From: CAVPHV01 sp963704825
GTDB taxonomy: Bacteria; Actinomycetota; Acidimicrobiia; Spongiisociales; UBA5794
Reading direction: 5' to 3'
Assembly: GCA_963704825.1 (NCBI GenBank)
Contig: CAVPHV010000001.1
Span: forward strand, 174,855-238,854
Length of the DNA: 64,000 nucleotides
Every line of letters begins with the position of its first letter. Positions within the stretch are counted from its first letter, which is position 1. Of the stretch, positions 55,882 through 64,000 are shown piece by piece. The position numbers were made by a program, and so were the translations under genes. Below the pieces are notes generated by a model. That model made no database searches. It was not told the origin of the DNA and saw only the letters and a program-made list of their open reading frames with translations.

Positions 55882-58032
55882 TCAGCTCGGTGTCGGGCTG
55901 TTGGCAGTGATCACCGCTTCAGCGAACACCTCGCCGCCGTCCTTGATTCGCTCGTGCCAGGCCGGGATCTGCCACGGCTCCCAGGCATACCCGGCAGTTG
56001 GGAACACTTCGTCGCCCACAACAATGGTGATCCCGACCCTGGTGACGGTGCCGGTGCCGATGCTTCCGTCTTGACCGATCCGATACGCCTGCAGCGATGA
56101 GGCGTCGGAAAACCCGATCGCCTGATGCGGCAGGCGGAGCTCGATCACCTTGCCTCGAGCCGACCACGTTGAACGCGAGTCGAAGTCTTCAGCGTCGAGA
56201 TCGCTGGTTCCGAAGACCATCTCGCCGGGGGTGATCACCTCGGCGGGCAAGGCTTCGCCCGTGCTGGGAACGACGAGCGGACGATTGACGACGAGGCGGT
56301 GGACGTTCCACACCCCGCTCCCCTCCTGAAAGTCGGCAGGGTCGACCGGCTCGTAGCCGCGCAGCCAGGCGTACTGGATGCCGTAGGGATCATTCGAGGC
56401 CCGCACCAGCATGCGCCCGTCGTCCCCGTCGAGCACAACCGCGTAGTCGGCCTCCGGATAGATGCCGTTCGTGCCGGGCAACCCGCCGCTGTCACCGGCA
56501 AGGACGTCGAATCCGACCACGACCGGTGACTCCCGCCACAGGTCCTTGCCGTCGGTGCGGATCCGCAGGTAGAGGTAGCCCTCGTCCTTGAGAGCTCGCA
56601 CTTCACGCACCGCTCCGTCGGACTCGAGGATCACTTGGGAACCGTTGTCCGACCACTCCTTCTCGTCGCCGTCGAGCACCACCGCCTGAGACGGTCCCGG
56701 GTCCATGGCCAAGACCCCGAAGTTGGCTTCGTTGGTCCATGGATTGCTCCACAGGCTTCTTCGATCGGGTGGAAGTTCGTAGTCGATCGTGTTCCAGGTG
56801 AACTTGAACCACTCATCTGCCCACTCGAAGACGAACCCCCCTGCCAGCCCAACCGCCTCGATCGTTCGCAGCAGGTCGGCGTTGATCTCCATTTGGGTTC
56901 GTTCGTTGTGAGCGCCCTGGTTGCGGCCCTGGGGTCCATAGTGGGCCGAAGCCATGGCTGAGGGGACACCAAACTCGGTGATCACCACCGGGATGCCGGC
57001 GTGGTGGTCGCGCAGCTTGGTGAGGTAGCCGGCGAAGTTGTCGTCCTCGCCGTTCAGCTGAAACCCGGCGATACCCGCCTCGTAGCGTTGGAAGTCGGGA
57101 TAATACGGATAGGCGTGATAGCTGGCGTAGTAGCCACCCGGCCACGCCGCGGTTGGTTGCACATGATTGTGGTCGACGCCAACCAGGTCCTCACGCTCGA
57201 GCGGCTCGTCGGGGTGTACGAGCGGATCGGTGGTCGGCCAGTTGACGAAGCTCACCGGCATGGTGATTCCGTGGGCCGCTTCGAGCCCTGCCAGGAGGTC
57301 GAGCATCTCGGCAAGCCACACCTCGGTGGGCGAGGCGTCGGGCGTGTTCTCGAAGTACTCACCGTGATGGATGGCCCTGCCGGCGTTGGCGAGGTCGGAC
57401 TCCGAGGTCGCAAACGGGTCCCATTCAACCCCCATCACCCACGACATCAGCCACGGGGAGACGTCGGCGTCGTAGGTTCCGCCGGCGTGGCCGCGCTGCT
57501 CAGGAAGGGTGATCTCGCCGTGGACGACGGCAACCGCCCGTTCGATCTCGGCCCTGAACTCGGACACCAGCTGGGCATCGAACAGATCGAATGTCTCGTA
57601 GAACCGCTCTTCGGGGATCCACACGCCGTGGATCAGGAGCAAGGGAGCTTCGGGATTCGCCAGGTTGAACGCCTCCAGCTCCTGATAGAAATGAGGCGGC
57701 ATGATTGTGTAGACCCGCAGGGCCCGGAAGCCCATGTCGGCGATCTGGGGGAACCAGCGCCGGAAGTCCTCTCGGCCGATCGCTTGTTCTCCGGGCTGGC
57801 GCCCCGGGATCGTGGGCCCGATATTGACTCCGGCAACAAAATGCCGAGTGCCAGCTGCGGTGTCGATCAGCAGCTGGTCACCGTCGGTCCGGGTGAAGCT
57901 GGTGAGGCCACCGTCAGTGGTGGCCACCGGATTCCACGCCCCCGTGACCGACGCATCGGGCATGGCCGGGGGCGCGTCACCACAGGAAGCGACGATCAGG
58001 GCCAAGGCCGCCACAAAGACAAGTACTCGCAC
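55882..58032 (-). CDS. Secreted glycoside-hydrolase-like lipoprotein
   Basis: A 716-residue lipoprotein with a lipobox IVASC (Cys 17). The core (about 45-430) looks like a TIM-barrel glycosidase of the GH2/GH5 kind: FRALRVYTIMPPHFYQEL, SYHAYPYYPDF, the likely catalytic Glu in VVITEFGVPSA (about 350) and VFEWADEWFKFTW. A C-terminal beta-rich region (about 450-716) with HRLVVNRPLVVPSTGEALPA may bind carbohydrate. It should act outside the membrane on a polysaccharide. The start is a GTG at 58032. The secreted protein gene upstream, on the same strand, probably shares its role. Confidence 0.75.
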   Translation of the reverse strand: MRVLVFVAALALIVASCGDAPPAMPDASVTGAWNPVATTDGGLTSFTRTDGDQLLIDTAAGTRHFVAGVNIGPTIPGRQPGEQAIGREDFRRWFPQIADMGFRALRVYTIMPPHFYQELEAFNLANPEAPLLLIHGVWIPEERFYETFDLFDAQLVSEFRAEIERAVAVVHGEITLPEQRGHAGGTYDADVSPWLMSWVMGVEWDPFATSESDLANAGRAIHHGEYFENTPDASPTEVWLAEMLDLLAGLEAAHGITMPVSFVNWPTTDPLVHPDEPLEREDLVGVDHNHVQPTAAWPGGYYASYHAYPYYPDFQRYEAGIAGFQLNGEDDNFAGYLTKLRDHHAGIPVVITEFGVPSAMASAHYGPQGRNQGAHNERTQMEINADLLRTIEAVGLAGGFVFEWADEWFKFTWNTIDYELPPDRRSLWSNPWTNEANFGVLAMDPGPSQAVVLDGDEKEWSDNGSQVILESDGAVREVRALKDEGYLYLRIRTDGKDLWRESPVVVGFDVLAGDSGGLPGTNGIYPEADYAVVLDGDDGRMLVRASNDPYGIQYAWLRGYEPVDPADFQEGSGVWNVHRLVVNRPLVVPSTGEALPAEVITPGEMVFGTSDLDAEDFDSRSTWSARGKVIELRLPHQAIGFSDASSLQAYRIGQDGSIGTGTVTRVGITIVVGDEVFPTAGYAWEPWQIPAWHERIKDGGEVFAEAVITANSPTPS

Positions 58033-58159
58033 GGTAGGGATGTCGTCGGCATCGACCGATACCTCTTGAGCAAAGCGGCACTATTGCGGGCCGCGGCGCA
58101 GACCCGTCGCCAGCCGGCGCCGGTCCCTGAGAGCCGGCGGCACCCCTACGTTTGAGAGA

Positions 58160-59047
58160 TCAGGGCGTTGTGATCAGGAAGGCGTCGACGTCGATTCTCG
58201 GACGACCTGTCGTCGCCATGTTCACGATGCGAATGGTAAGGGTCCCGGCCGCGAGCACCGGTGTTTGCCACGCGACGACTCGGTTCTCTCGAACGGCTGC
58301 ATAGGTGTCGACGTCGGCCTGGATCACCCCGTCGAGCTTGAACCTGGCGACCCCGGCCTTTGCGAACATCGGCATCACGACTGCGATCCGCTGCCCGTCG
58401 ACCACCGTTGTCGTGAACTCCATCCAGTTCTTCAGCTTGGCGTTCCGCAGTGTGCTTCCCGCCAGATAGCAGTTGCAGTTCGCCGTACGCCATTTGCCCT
58501 TCGTGGTCACGGTCCCGATCGCGGAAATGCCGCGAGCGTTCGTTCCGTCTTCCTGGGTGATGTCCATCCCGGCCGGCACGGACAGGATGGTTTCGCCTCC
58601 GCCGTTGCTCGCCTTGACCGTCCAGTCCGTGGTCTGGAACGAGCCTCCGCCGAAGTCATCCTCGTAGTCGGTAGCCGAGATGGGCAGCGTCAGCATGGCG
58701 GAGCTGGTGGTTCCCGACACCAAGATCTCCGGCGGCGCTCCCGCGTAGTCCCTTTGGACACTCCAGGTCGTGGCGGTCCCCTCCTCGAGGTCGTCGACGG
58801 CAACCTCGAGATAGCCCCGGGCGTAGCCCACGCCCCAGGGGACCCCGGGATCCCAATCCTGCGCGACGACCGAGCCGACCACAAAACCGGCTGACGCTTC
58901 CACCGTGGGTGGCGCCGCCGGGACTGCGTTCGCCCCCAAGGCGGGAACAAGCGCAATGCCGATCCCCGTCGCCAATGCAACAAAGGCGACGAGCACTCTC
59001 CTTCTCCGGGGATGCGTCTCGGGGCGTTCTACGTGCACCTCTGCCAT
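58160..59047 (-). CDS. Uncharacterised secreted protein
   Basis: A 295-residue protein with a basic N-terminal segment (ERPETHPRRRRVLVAFVALA) and a signal peptide cleaved near GANAVPAAP. The rest is beta-rich, Thr/Ser/Gly-rich, with a central CNCYLAGSTLRNAKLKNWME segment and a C-terminal carbohydrate-binding-like strand set ending GRPRIDVDAFLITTP. No enzyme motif is seen. It lies 127 bases upstream of the glycosidase-like lipoprotein gene on the same strand. Function is unknown. Confidence 0.72.
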   Translation of the reverse strand: MAEVHVERPETHPRRRRVLVAFVALATGIGIALVPALGANAVPAAPPTVEASAGFVVGSVVAQDWDPGVPWGVGYARGYLEVAVDDLEEGTATTWSVQRDYAGAPPEILVSGTTSSAMLTLPISATDYEDDFGGGSFQTTDWTVKASNGGGETILSVPAGMDITQEDGTNARGISAIGTVTTKGKWRTANCNCYLAGSTLRNAKLKNWMEFTTTVVDGQRIAVVMPMFAKAGVARFKLDGVIQADVDTYAAVRENRVVAWQTPVLAAGTLTIRIVNMATTGRPRIDVDAFLITTP

Positions 59048-59425
59048 CTCGGAACACCTGCCTCTACTGATCTGAGCGGAAGCTGCTTCGCCCCCATGGC
59101 GAAACCCTCCATCTCGCCGCTCGCCTTCAGTAATCCAGATTGAGCGCTCGGATGGCTAGAGGAGAAATCCTCAGAGTCCGGCGCCAGCCCCACAGACCGG
59201 ATCACGACGAGACACATCTGGAGCAGCGGCCCGCGCCGAGAGGTTCAGGTCGGGTCGAACGGATTGCTGAGAACCCGACCCCAGTACAGGAACCCGCACC
59301 GAGAAGCATGAACCGCCGCGCCGTTCCGATCTGCGGTAGTTCGTGTCGCCACCGTGGGATCGGGCGATACCCCAAGCAGACCAAGCCGGGCGCGAGGCGA
59401 AGCTCTTGGGCCTATCGTGTGCGCG
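59048..59425. other. 378-base divergent intergenic region
   Basis: It separates the secreted-protein gene (minus) from the DUF1295 gene (plus). It holds a 6-bp hairpin TTCGCC / GGCGAA at 59087-59103 in the minus-strand leader and a 5-bp GAGGA / TCCTC hairpin with a GAAA loop at 59159-59172. No protein-coding frame or known riboswitch is seen. Confidence 0.45.
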
Positions 59426-60301
59426 ATGAGCGATGAAACCCGCAGGTCGGTCATCGGAATCATTGTCAGCGTGCTGATCGGGATCCTCGTCGCCGCTGCC
59501 GGCAGCGACGGGAGCACCGAGGTTGGCTGGGTCCCGGTCTTTGCGTTGTGTGCGTTTCTGGCCTACGCCATCAATTGGATCGTGTTCGTGCCGTCGAACC
59601 GGGCGAAGACGGAGCATTACTTCGACTTGACCGGAAGTGCCACCTACCTCACGGTCACGGCCGTTGCCCTCCTACTCAGCGAGGATCTCGACGCCAGGGC
59701 CGCAATCGCAGGGGCGATGGTCATGGTGTGGGCACTTCGCCTTGGCGTGTTCCTCTTTCGTCGAGTACGGCGCGACGGCCGGGACGGTCGCTTCGACGAG
59801 ATCAAGGTCGACCCGCTGCGCTTCTTCATGACCTGGACGTTGCAGGGACTGTGGGTGCTCCTCACCATCGCTTGCGCATTGGCGATCATCACGAGTAGTG
59901 AGCGGCGTTCCATAGGTTGGCTCGCCATTGCGGGCATCGTCGTATGGATCGTCGGCTTCACCATCGAAGCCGCCGCCGACCAACAGAAATCGGTCTTCAA
60001 GCGGAACCCGGCGAACGAGGGTCGATTCATCACCTCTGGCCTGTGGGCCTGGTCTCGACATCCGAACTACTTCGGCGAGATCACCTTGTGGGTCGGCGTC
60101 GCTCTCATGGCCATCCCGGTGTTGTCGGGCTGGCGGTGGGTGATGCTGATCTCACCCGTTTTTGTCACTCTGCTGCTCACCCGCGTCAGCGGCATCCCGA
60201 TGCTCGAAGCTCGAGCCGAGAAACGTTGGGGTGACGACGAGACGTTCCGGGCATACACGGCCACCACTCCCGTACTGATCCCCCGACCCCCTCGCCGGTA
60301 G
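59426..60301 (+). CDS. DUF1295 / steroid 5-alpha-reductase-family membrane protein
   Basis: A 291-residue membrane protein with about seven helices. The C-terminal signature FITSGLWAWSRHPNYFGEIT, then LWVGVALMAIPVL, EARAEKRWGDDETFRAYTAT, is typical of DUF1295 and isoprenylcysteine-methyltransferase-like reductases. It may reduce double bonds in lipids. I chose the ATG at 59426 (MSDETRRS); the frame back to 59354 is unsupported. In M. tuberculosis, as I recall, a DUF1295 protein (Rv0446c) adjoins the same acyl-modification operon found at 51.6-54.9 kb here. Confidence 0.88.
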   Translation: MSDETRRSVIGIIVSVLIGILVAAAGSDGSTEVGWVPVFALCAFLAYAINWIVFVPSNRAKTEHYFDLTGSATYLTVTAVALLLSEDLDARAAIAGAMVMVWALRLGVFLFRRVRRDGRDGRFDEIKVDPLRFFMTWTLQGLWVLLTIACALAIITSSERRSIGWLAIAGIVVWIVGFTIEAAADQQKSVFKRNPANEGRFITSGLWAWSRHPNYFGEITLWVGVALMAIPVLSGWRWVMLISPVFVTLLLTRVSGIPMLEARAEKRWGDDETFRAYTATTPVLIPRPPRR

Positions 60302-60493
60302 CCCCAACACTCACCTCCAGTGGCGACTCGGACTCCGGTGAAAACGCTGGTTCCGACCACGATTCCGACGCTGCGTTTGGGCGACTGTTGCTGATCTCAT
60401 GGCCTGAGTGGTAAGCACGCCGCCGATGAGTCTTCCCCCGATCGGTCGAAGTCCTGCTCGAGCGGCGGCCGGTTCCCTGACCGAATCGTCAGG

Positions 60494-61522
60494 TCAAGTC
60501 AACCGCAGACGGTGATGGCTCACACCGAGCAGATCGCCACCCGCGTAGCCGAAGAACTCAGAGCACGCCATGAGAAAGATCCTCCATCGCTGCACCCAAC
60601 GGTCCGTCTGCTCTCCGTAGACCGGCGCGATGGTTCGAGTCACTTCGGTGCGATGAGCATCGAGAAGCCCGAGCCAAGCGTCAAGTGTCTTCTGGTAGTG
60701 GAGACCGTTCTCCCACCAGGACTGTTCGACGGCGAACGGGGCAACCAGGCGATGGAAGTCCTTGTGCGACGGCATGATTCCCCCCGAGAAGAACGTACGG
60801 GCCATCCAGTCGGCCGGCCCACGATCCTCGAACTCCCAGAACAGATTGCGATGCGCAAACACGTGAACAAACACCTTTGCGTTCGGCCGCAGCGCGGCAG
60901 CGACCTCCTCGAGCAGGGCGGGATGGTTGCGGACATGCTCGAACATCTCCACCGACATCACCGCATCGAACCGGCCCGCCAACTCCAAGGCGTTGACGTC
61001 GCGAACAATGTGCTGGACGTTGTGGAGACCGCGTCGCTCTGCCTGGCGGCGAATGAAGGCACCCTGCGGCGCGGAATTCGAGACCGCGACCACCTCTGAC
61101 TCCGGGTACTGCTCGGCAATCCACAGCGACATCGACCCCCAGCCGCTTCCGAGGTCGAGAACTCGCATCCCGTCCTCCAAGCTGGCGCGCTCGGCACTCA
61201 ACCTGAGCATGGCCTCTTCGGCCTCACGCAAGGTGTTCGTGCCCGAGGGCCACAGGCACGACGAGTACTTCAACCGGGGTCCAAGAATCAGTTCGAAGAA
61301 CTCCGGGGGAACCTCGTAGTGCTGCTCGTTGGCGAGGTCGGGGTCCAGCGCAATGGGGCCACGGTGCCAAAGCGCCAACATGGCGTCCCGCTGGGATGCA
61401 TCGCGCTCGGTCTCGGCGGCGAGGCGCGCCCGGATCGTACGCCGGATCCCCGCCCTCACGACGGAGTCCGGTGCACCTCGCTCCGCGATTGCGGTGGCCC
61501 ATTGCGTCAGTTGCCGTTGCAT
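60494..61522 (-). CDS. SAM-dependent methyltransferase, cyclopropane-synthase-related
   Basis: A 342-residue methyltransferase with ANEQHYEVPPEFFELILGPR, the SAM site VLDLGSGWGSMSLWIAEQYP, SVEMFEHVRNHPALLEEV and a C-terminal DRWVQRWRIFLMACSEFFGY. It belongs to the CFA-synthase / coclaurine-N-methyltransferase-like branch; a lipid substrate is likely but not certain. It is distinct from the 53.7 kb methyltransferase. Convergent with the DUF1295 gene; its upstream neighbour is the marR gene. Confidence 0.83.
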   Translation of the reverse strand: MQRQLTQWATAIAERGAPDSVVRAGIRRTIRARLAAETERDASQRDAMLALWHRGPIALDPDLANEQHYEVPPEFFELILGPRLKYSSCLWPSGTNTLREAEEAMLRLSAERASLEDGMRVLDLGSGWGSMSLWIAEQYPESEVVAVSNSAPQGAFIRRQAERRGLHNVQHIVRDVNALELAGRFDAVMSVEMFEHVRNHPALLEEVAAALRPNAKVFVHVFAHRNLFWEFEDRGPADWMARTFFSGGIMPSHKDFHRLVAPFAVEQSWWENGLHYQKTLDAWLGLLDAHRTEVTRTIAPVYGEQTDRWVQRWRIFLMACSEFFGYAGGDLLGVSHHRLRLT

Positions 61523-61584
61523 GGCGGCTGAGGCTAGCCCCGACGGTGGCCGTAGATCGGGGTGGGCAACTTCCCGCGCGGCTG

Positions 61585-62025
61585 CTACTCCCCTGCTGCT
61601 TCGAGAGTCCGCTCCAGTGCGGTCGCCATGGCTGCAGCCTCCTCGGACGTCAGGTGGGCACCAAATAGGCGTTGGATATCTTCGAGATGGGTGCGGGCAG
61701 CCCTGCGGAACAACGCACTTCCGTCCGCCGTTATCACGGCATAGACCCCGCGGCCGTCTTCGGCTGCCCGTTCCCGTTGCACCAGTCCGGCGCGCTCCAT
61801 CCGATCGACAATGCGGGTGCAGTCGGTGCGGGAGAAAAGGGTGGCCTCGGCCAGCTCATGCATCCGCCTCCGACCACCGGCAAAGGTGAGTTGATAGAGC
61901 ACGTCGTACCAGTCCAGTCGAAGACCGTGTTGCTCTTGCAGTTCGAAGTCCATCTGCGTCGTTAGTCGTTGGTGGACCTCCAGCAACAGGCGCCACGCCT
62001 CGACCGACTCGCTACTGGGTCGCAT
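61585..62025 (-). CDS. MarR-family transcriptional regulator
   Basis: A 146-residue winged-helix dimer-forming regulator: RLTTQMDFELQEQHGLRLDW, the recognition-helix region MHELAEATLFSRTDCTRIVD and the wing RMERAGLVQRERAAEDGRGVYA. It is divergent from the pirin gene, and a perfect inverted repeat lies between their starts, so it probably represses both genes and responds to an aromatic or oxidised ligand. Confidence 0.92.
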   Translation of the reverse strand: MRPSSESVEAWRLLLEVHQRLTTQMDFELQEQHGLRLDWYDVLYQLTFAGGRRRMHELAEATLFSRTDCTRIVDRMERAGLVQRERAAEDGRGVYAVITADGSALFRRAARTHLEDIQRLFGAHLTSEEAAAMATALERTLEAAGE

Positions 62026-62046
62026 CTCAGGAATATATCACTATTA

Positions 62047-62060
62047 GTTACAGTTGTAAC
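62047..62060. promoter_or_regulatory. Inverted repeat, probable MarR operator
   Basis: GTTACA-GT-TGTAAC is a perfect 6-2-6 palindrome in an A/T-rich island between the marR (start 62025) and pirin (start 62106) genes. MarR dimers bind such sites, and its position would block both divergent promoters. Confidence 0.7.
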
Positions 62061-62105
62061 GACTATCACCCTACGCTTCTGACGTCCCGCCAACAAGGAG
62101 CCATC

Positions 62106-63068
62106 ATGCCCGCAGTCACCGTCGCCGACACCCTCACCCTTCCCCAAGTCGCTCCCCCGGAGCTCACCGCCCTCGACCGGCCGGTGAAGTCCATTACTAC
62201 GGCACCCCAGGGCTACGAGGGGGAAGGCTTTCCGGTACGACGCGCCTTTGCTGGAGTCGACCTCGCCGAACTCGACCCCTTCATCCACCTCGACCAGATG
62301 GGTGAGGTCGAGTACGCGCCCGGTGAGCCCAAAGGCACCCCCTGGCATCCGCATCGCGGCTTCGAGACGGTCACCTACATGATCGACGGCATTTTCGAGC
62401 ACCAAGACTCCGAAGGTGGCGGCGGGGTCATCACCAACGGGGACACCCAATGGATGACGGCAGGCTCCGGGCTTCTCCACATCGAAACTCCCCCCGAACA
62501 TCTCGTGATGTCCGGGGGGCTGTTTCACGGTTTCCAGCTGTGGGTCAACCTCCCCGCTGATGACAAGTTCCTGGCACCTCGATACCAGGATTTGAGCGCC
62601 GACAAGGTGAAGCTGCTCACCTCGCCGGACGGTGGTGCGCTCCTGCGGCTGATCGCCGGCGATGTGGCGGGCCACATGGGACCCGGCCAGACCCACACGC
62701 CGATCACGATGATCCATGCGACCCTCAACCCCGGCGCCGAATTGAGACTGCCGTGGCGACGAGATTTCAATGCGCTGGTGTATGTGCTCAACGGGCGCGG
62801 TTCCTTTGGGGTCGAGCGCCGGCCCTTCCGGATGGGGCAACTCGGCGTGCTTGGCGCGGGCGACGTGATCACGATCAGGGCCGACGAACGTCAAGAGTCC
62901 CGCAGCCCCGATGTCGACGTACTGATCATTGGTGGCTTGCCGATTCGCGAACCGGTCGCCTGGTCAGGACCCTTCGTTATGAACACCCGCGCCGAACTGA
63001 TACAGGCGTACGAAGACTTCACCGCCGGCCGACTTGGTCGGGTCCCCGTCGACTCCGGCGGCGAGTAG
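62106..63068 (+). CDS. Pirin family protein (bicupin)
   Basis: A 320-residue bicupin. The N-terminal cupin carries the metal ligands in HLDQMGEVEYAPGEP, then GTPWHPHRGFETVTYMIDG and QWMTAGSGLLHIE. The C-terminal cupin is degenerate. Members are metal-binding proteins, some with quercetin dioxygenase activity. AAGGAG lies before the ATG. With the adjoining VOC gene, five bases downstream, it probably forms a MarR-controlled operon. Confidence 0.93.
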   Translation: MPAVTVADTLTLPQVAPPELTALDRPVKSITTAPQGYEGEGFPVRRAFAGVDLAELDPFIHLDQMGEVEYAPGEPKGTPWHPHRGFETVTYMIDGIFEHQDSEGGGGVITNGDTQWMTAGSGLLHIETPPEHLVMSGGLFHGFQLWVNLPADDKFLAPRYQDLSADKVKLLTSPDGGALLRLIAGDVAGHMGPGQTHTPITMIHATLNPGAELRLPWRRDFNALVYVLNGRGSFGVERRPFRMGQLGVLGAGDVITIRADERQESRSPDVDVLIIGGLPIREPVAWSGPFVMNTRAELIQAYEDFTAGRLGRVPVDSGGE

Positions 63069-63073
63069 CCACG

Positions 63074-63595
63074 ATGACAATCCGCACCGCAGGCATCAAC
63101 CACCCGGCGCTCGTCGGACGCAATTACGACGAGACGCTCTCGTTCTACCGCGACGTACTCGGGATGCGACTCGTCCTCGAGCAGCCCAATCTGGATGACG
63201 ATCGCCAGGTCCACCTCTTTTTCGAGGCTGGGCCGGGCCAGTTCATCGCCTACTTCGTGCCTAAGCAAGGCTCACTGCCCGCCACGCCACAACGACGTCA
63301 ACTTGGTGCCATGCTGCACTTGGCACTCAACCTCGACGTACCGATCGAGCAAGCCATGGCAACGCTCGACGCCCACGGGGTGCGCTACAAGGGGCCGATC
63401 GATCGCGGGTACGAGCGTTCGATCTACTTCCGCGATCCCAACGGCGCCGTAGTCGAGCTGTTGACCTGGATCACGTCGATACCCGATGACGTCGACGAAG
63501 GAGATCTCATCGTCGCCGCCCAACAACACCGCATTGCCCGCAATGCCGACTTCATTGAAGACCAGGACGTCCGAGCCGTTCTCGGAGGGCGTTGA
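63074..63595 (+). CDS. VOC-family (glyoxalase/dioxygenase-fold) protein
   Basis: A 173-residue vicinal-oxygen-chelate protein starting at 63074. It has AGINHPALVGRNYDETLSFY, RDVLGMRLVLEQPN, LGAMLHLALNL and IYFRDPNGAVVELLTW, giving likely metal ligands His and Glu. It may be a ring-cleaving dioxygenase or a resistance/isomerase enzyme. It sits five bases after the pirin gene, supporting shared control and an oxidative aromatic role. Confidence 0.87.
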   Translation: MTIRTAGINHPALVGRNYDETLSFYRDVLGMRLVLEQPNLDDDRQVHLFFEAGPGQFIAYFVPKQGSLPATPQRRQLGAMLHLALNLDVPIEQAMATLDAHGVRYKGPIDRGYERSIYFRDPNGAVVELLTWITSIPDDVDEGDLIVAAQQHRIARNADFIEDQDVRAVLGGR

Positions 63596-63701
63596 ACGCC
63601 GTGCGGGGTTGCGCCCCGGGGTCTTCGTTGGGTTCACCGATTGGAGCGGCCCAGCTCACCAGGCCCGGTCACTCAACTCGAGCAAGGTCGTCGCACGCGA
63701 C

Positions 63702-63887
63702 TCACGGTCGTTCAAGACGCTGAAACATCTCGGCGACGCGTCCACGGTTGTCGAAGACCCACCCGATGGCCAACCCGACCGCACCGAGCCCGAGGGCGAC
63801 AAGCACCGCGGTCGCCCCGAGGGTGTACCACAGGACGCCGAGTACGGCACCGGCAACACCGCCAATCAGTGTTCGGGACGTGATCAC
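63702..63887 (-). CDS. Small membrane protein of DUF2273 type
   Basis: A 61-residue protein with two helices (LIGGVAGAVLGVLWYTLGA and VLVALGLGAVGLAIGWVFD) and a charged tail. It resembles DUF2273 proteins, which usually accompany Asp23/Gls24 and AmaP-like envelope-stress proteins. The GTG start overlaps the upstream stop by one base (TAGTG), with AAGGAG about ten bases earlier. The upstream partial gene fits such an operon. Confidence 0.75.
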   Translation of the reverse strand: MITSRTLIGGVAGAVLGVLWYTLGATAVLVALGLGAVGLAIGWVFDNRGRVAEMFQRLERP

Positions 63888-64000
63888 TATTGCTCTCTCC
63901 TTGATTGGACGACCCTCGCGGCGCTGCGCTGGAACGTGTACCGCAGATCGACTGGGAATGGATCAATCCCGAGACGGGACCAGAACTCGGAATCGAGATG
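63887..64000 (-). CDS. C-terminal end of a gene continuing beyond the window (possible AmaP/DUF6286-like)
   Basis: The frame is open from 64000 to the TAG at 63887, giving 37 residues that end LGIDPFPVDLRYTFQRSAAR then VVQSRREQ. The strand-like V-D-L-R-Y-x-F pattern resembles the C-terminus of alkaline-shock membrane-anchor proteins that precede DUF2273 genes. The start lies outside the window, so the family call is tentative. Confidence 0.45.
   Translation of the reverse strand, partial: HLDSEFWSRLGIDPFPVDLRYTFQRSAARVVQSRREQ

Noticed and set aside
58033..58159. Possible c-di-GMP (GEMM) riboswitch in the leader of the glycosidase-like lipoprotein
   Set aside because: Only an ACGGGTCT-like string and a G/C hairpin match; the conserved GCAAACC and CGCAAAGC elements are absent.
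1..64000. CRISPR arrays, insertion sequences, prophage, toxin-antitoxin or known defence systems
   Set aside because: No repeat-spacer pattern, transposase, integrase, phage structural gene or recognisable defence-gene motif was found on either strand.

Overview
The window is high-G+C DNA with strong G/C third-position bias. It encodes actinobacterial hallmarks: mycothiol synthase (MshD), a phosphatidylinositol-mannoside operon, PdxS/PdxT, and a SigK-type sigma factor with an RskA-type anti-sigma factor. Red-type form I RuBisCO with phosphoribulokinase, plus an ancestral queA-tgt-yajC-secD-secF block, point to an actinobacterium outside the mycobacterial/corynebacterial crown, perhaps an uncultivated Acidimicrobiia-like lineage. 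That placement is inference. I see no rRNA, tRNA, CRISPR array, insertion sequence or prophage, so this reads as ordinary chromosome.

Layout. 1-16.5 kb is a housekeeping block, nearly all on the minus strand: rarA (cut by the window edge), aspS, an MBL hydrolase, rel, apt, secF, secD, yajC, tgt, queA, then ruvB, ruvA, ruvC, yebC, pdxT, pdxS. One unrecognised plus-strand gene interrupts it at 11.2 kb. 16.6-18.6 kb holds an SRPBCC protein and the sigma/anti-sigma pair. 18.6-28.7 kb holds an ECHDC3-like crotonase, the pimA-patA-pgsA lipid operon, citrate synthase, an RND/MMPL transporter and thrS. From thrS to rarA the order of shared genes parallels the M. tuberculosis Rv2614c-Rv2559c region as I remember it.

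28.8-33.6 kb is accessory: an APH-fold protein that has lost both catalytic aspartates, a small zinc-ribbon membrane protein, mshD, a patatin, a DivIVA-like protein and an orphan Flp pilin behind two tandem palindromes. 33.9-39.1 kb is a complete branched-chain amino-acid type ABC transporter whose LivH permease carries an extra secreted beta-sandwich-like domain. 39.2-45 kb has a very large secreted purple-acid-phosphatase-like protein, a K+ channel, a frameshifted SHOCT gene and an orphan ParA.

45.1-49.2 kb is the metabolic centrepiece: two overlapping fluoride channels, a DUF190 protein, then prk-rbcL-rbcS, which supplies the two Calvin-cycle-specific enzymes. A SulP anion transporter converges on rbcS and shares its terminator hairpin. 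51.6-54.9 kb is a translationally coupled FAD oxidoreductase / DUF1365 / cyclopropane-synthase-type methyltransferase operon for acyl-chain modification. The rest holds an RRM protein, a secreted glycosidase-like lipoprotein with a 30-residue membrane peptide behind it, a DUF1295 membrane protein, a second fatty-acid-type methyltransferase, a MarR/pirin divergent pair with a visible operator, a VOC protein, and the end of a DUF2273 operon.

Many adjacent genes overlap by 1, 4 or 8 bases, implying translational coupling. Several start codons were moved downstream of the longest open frame where a Shine-Dalgarno sequence or family length supported it; each case is stated. Functions are inferred from motifs read by eye; no database search was run.
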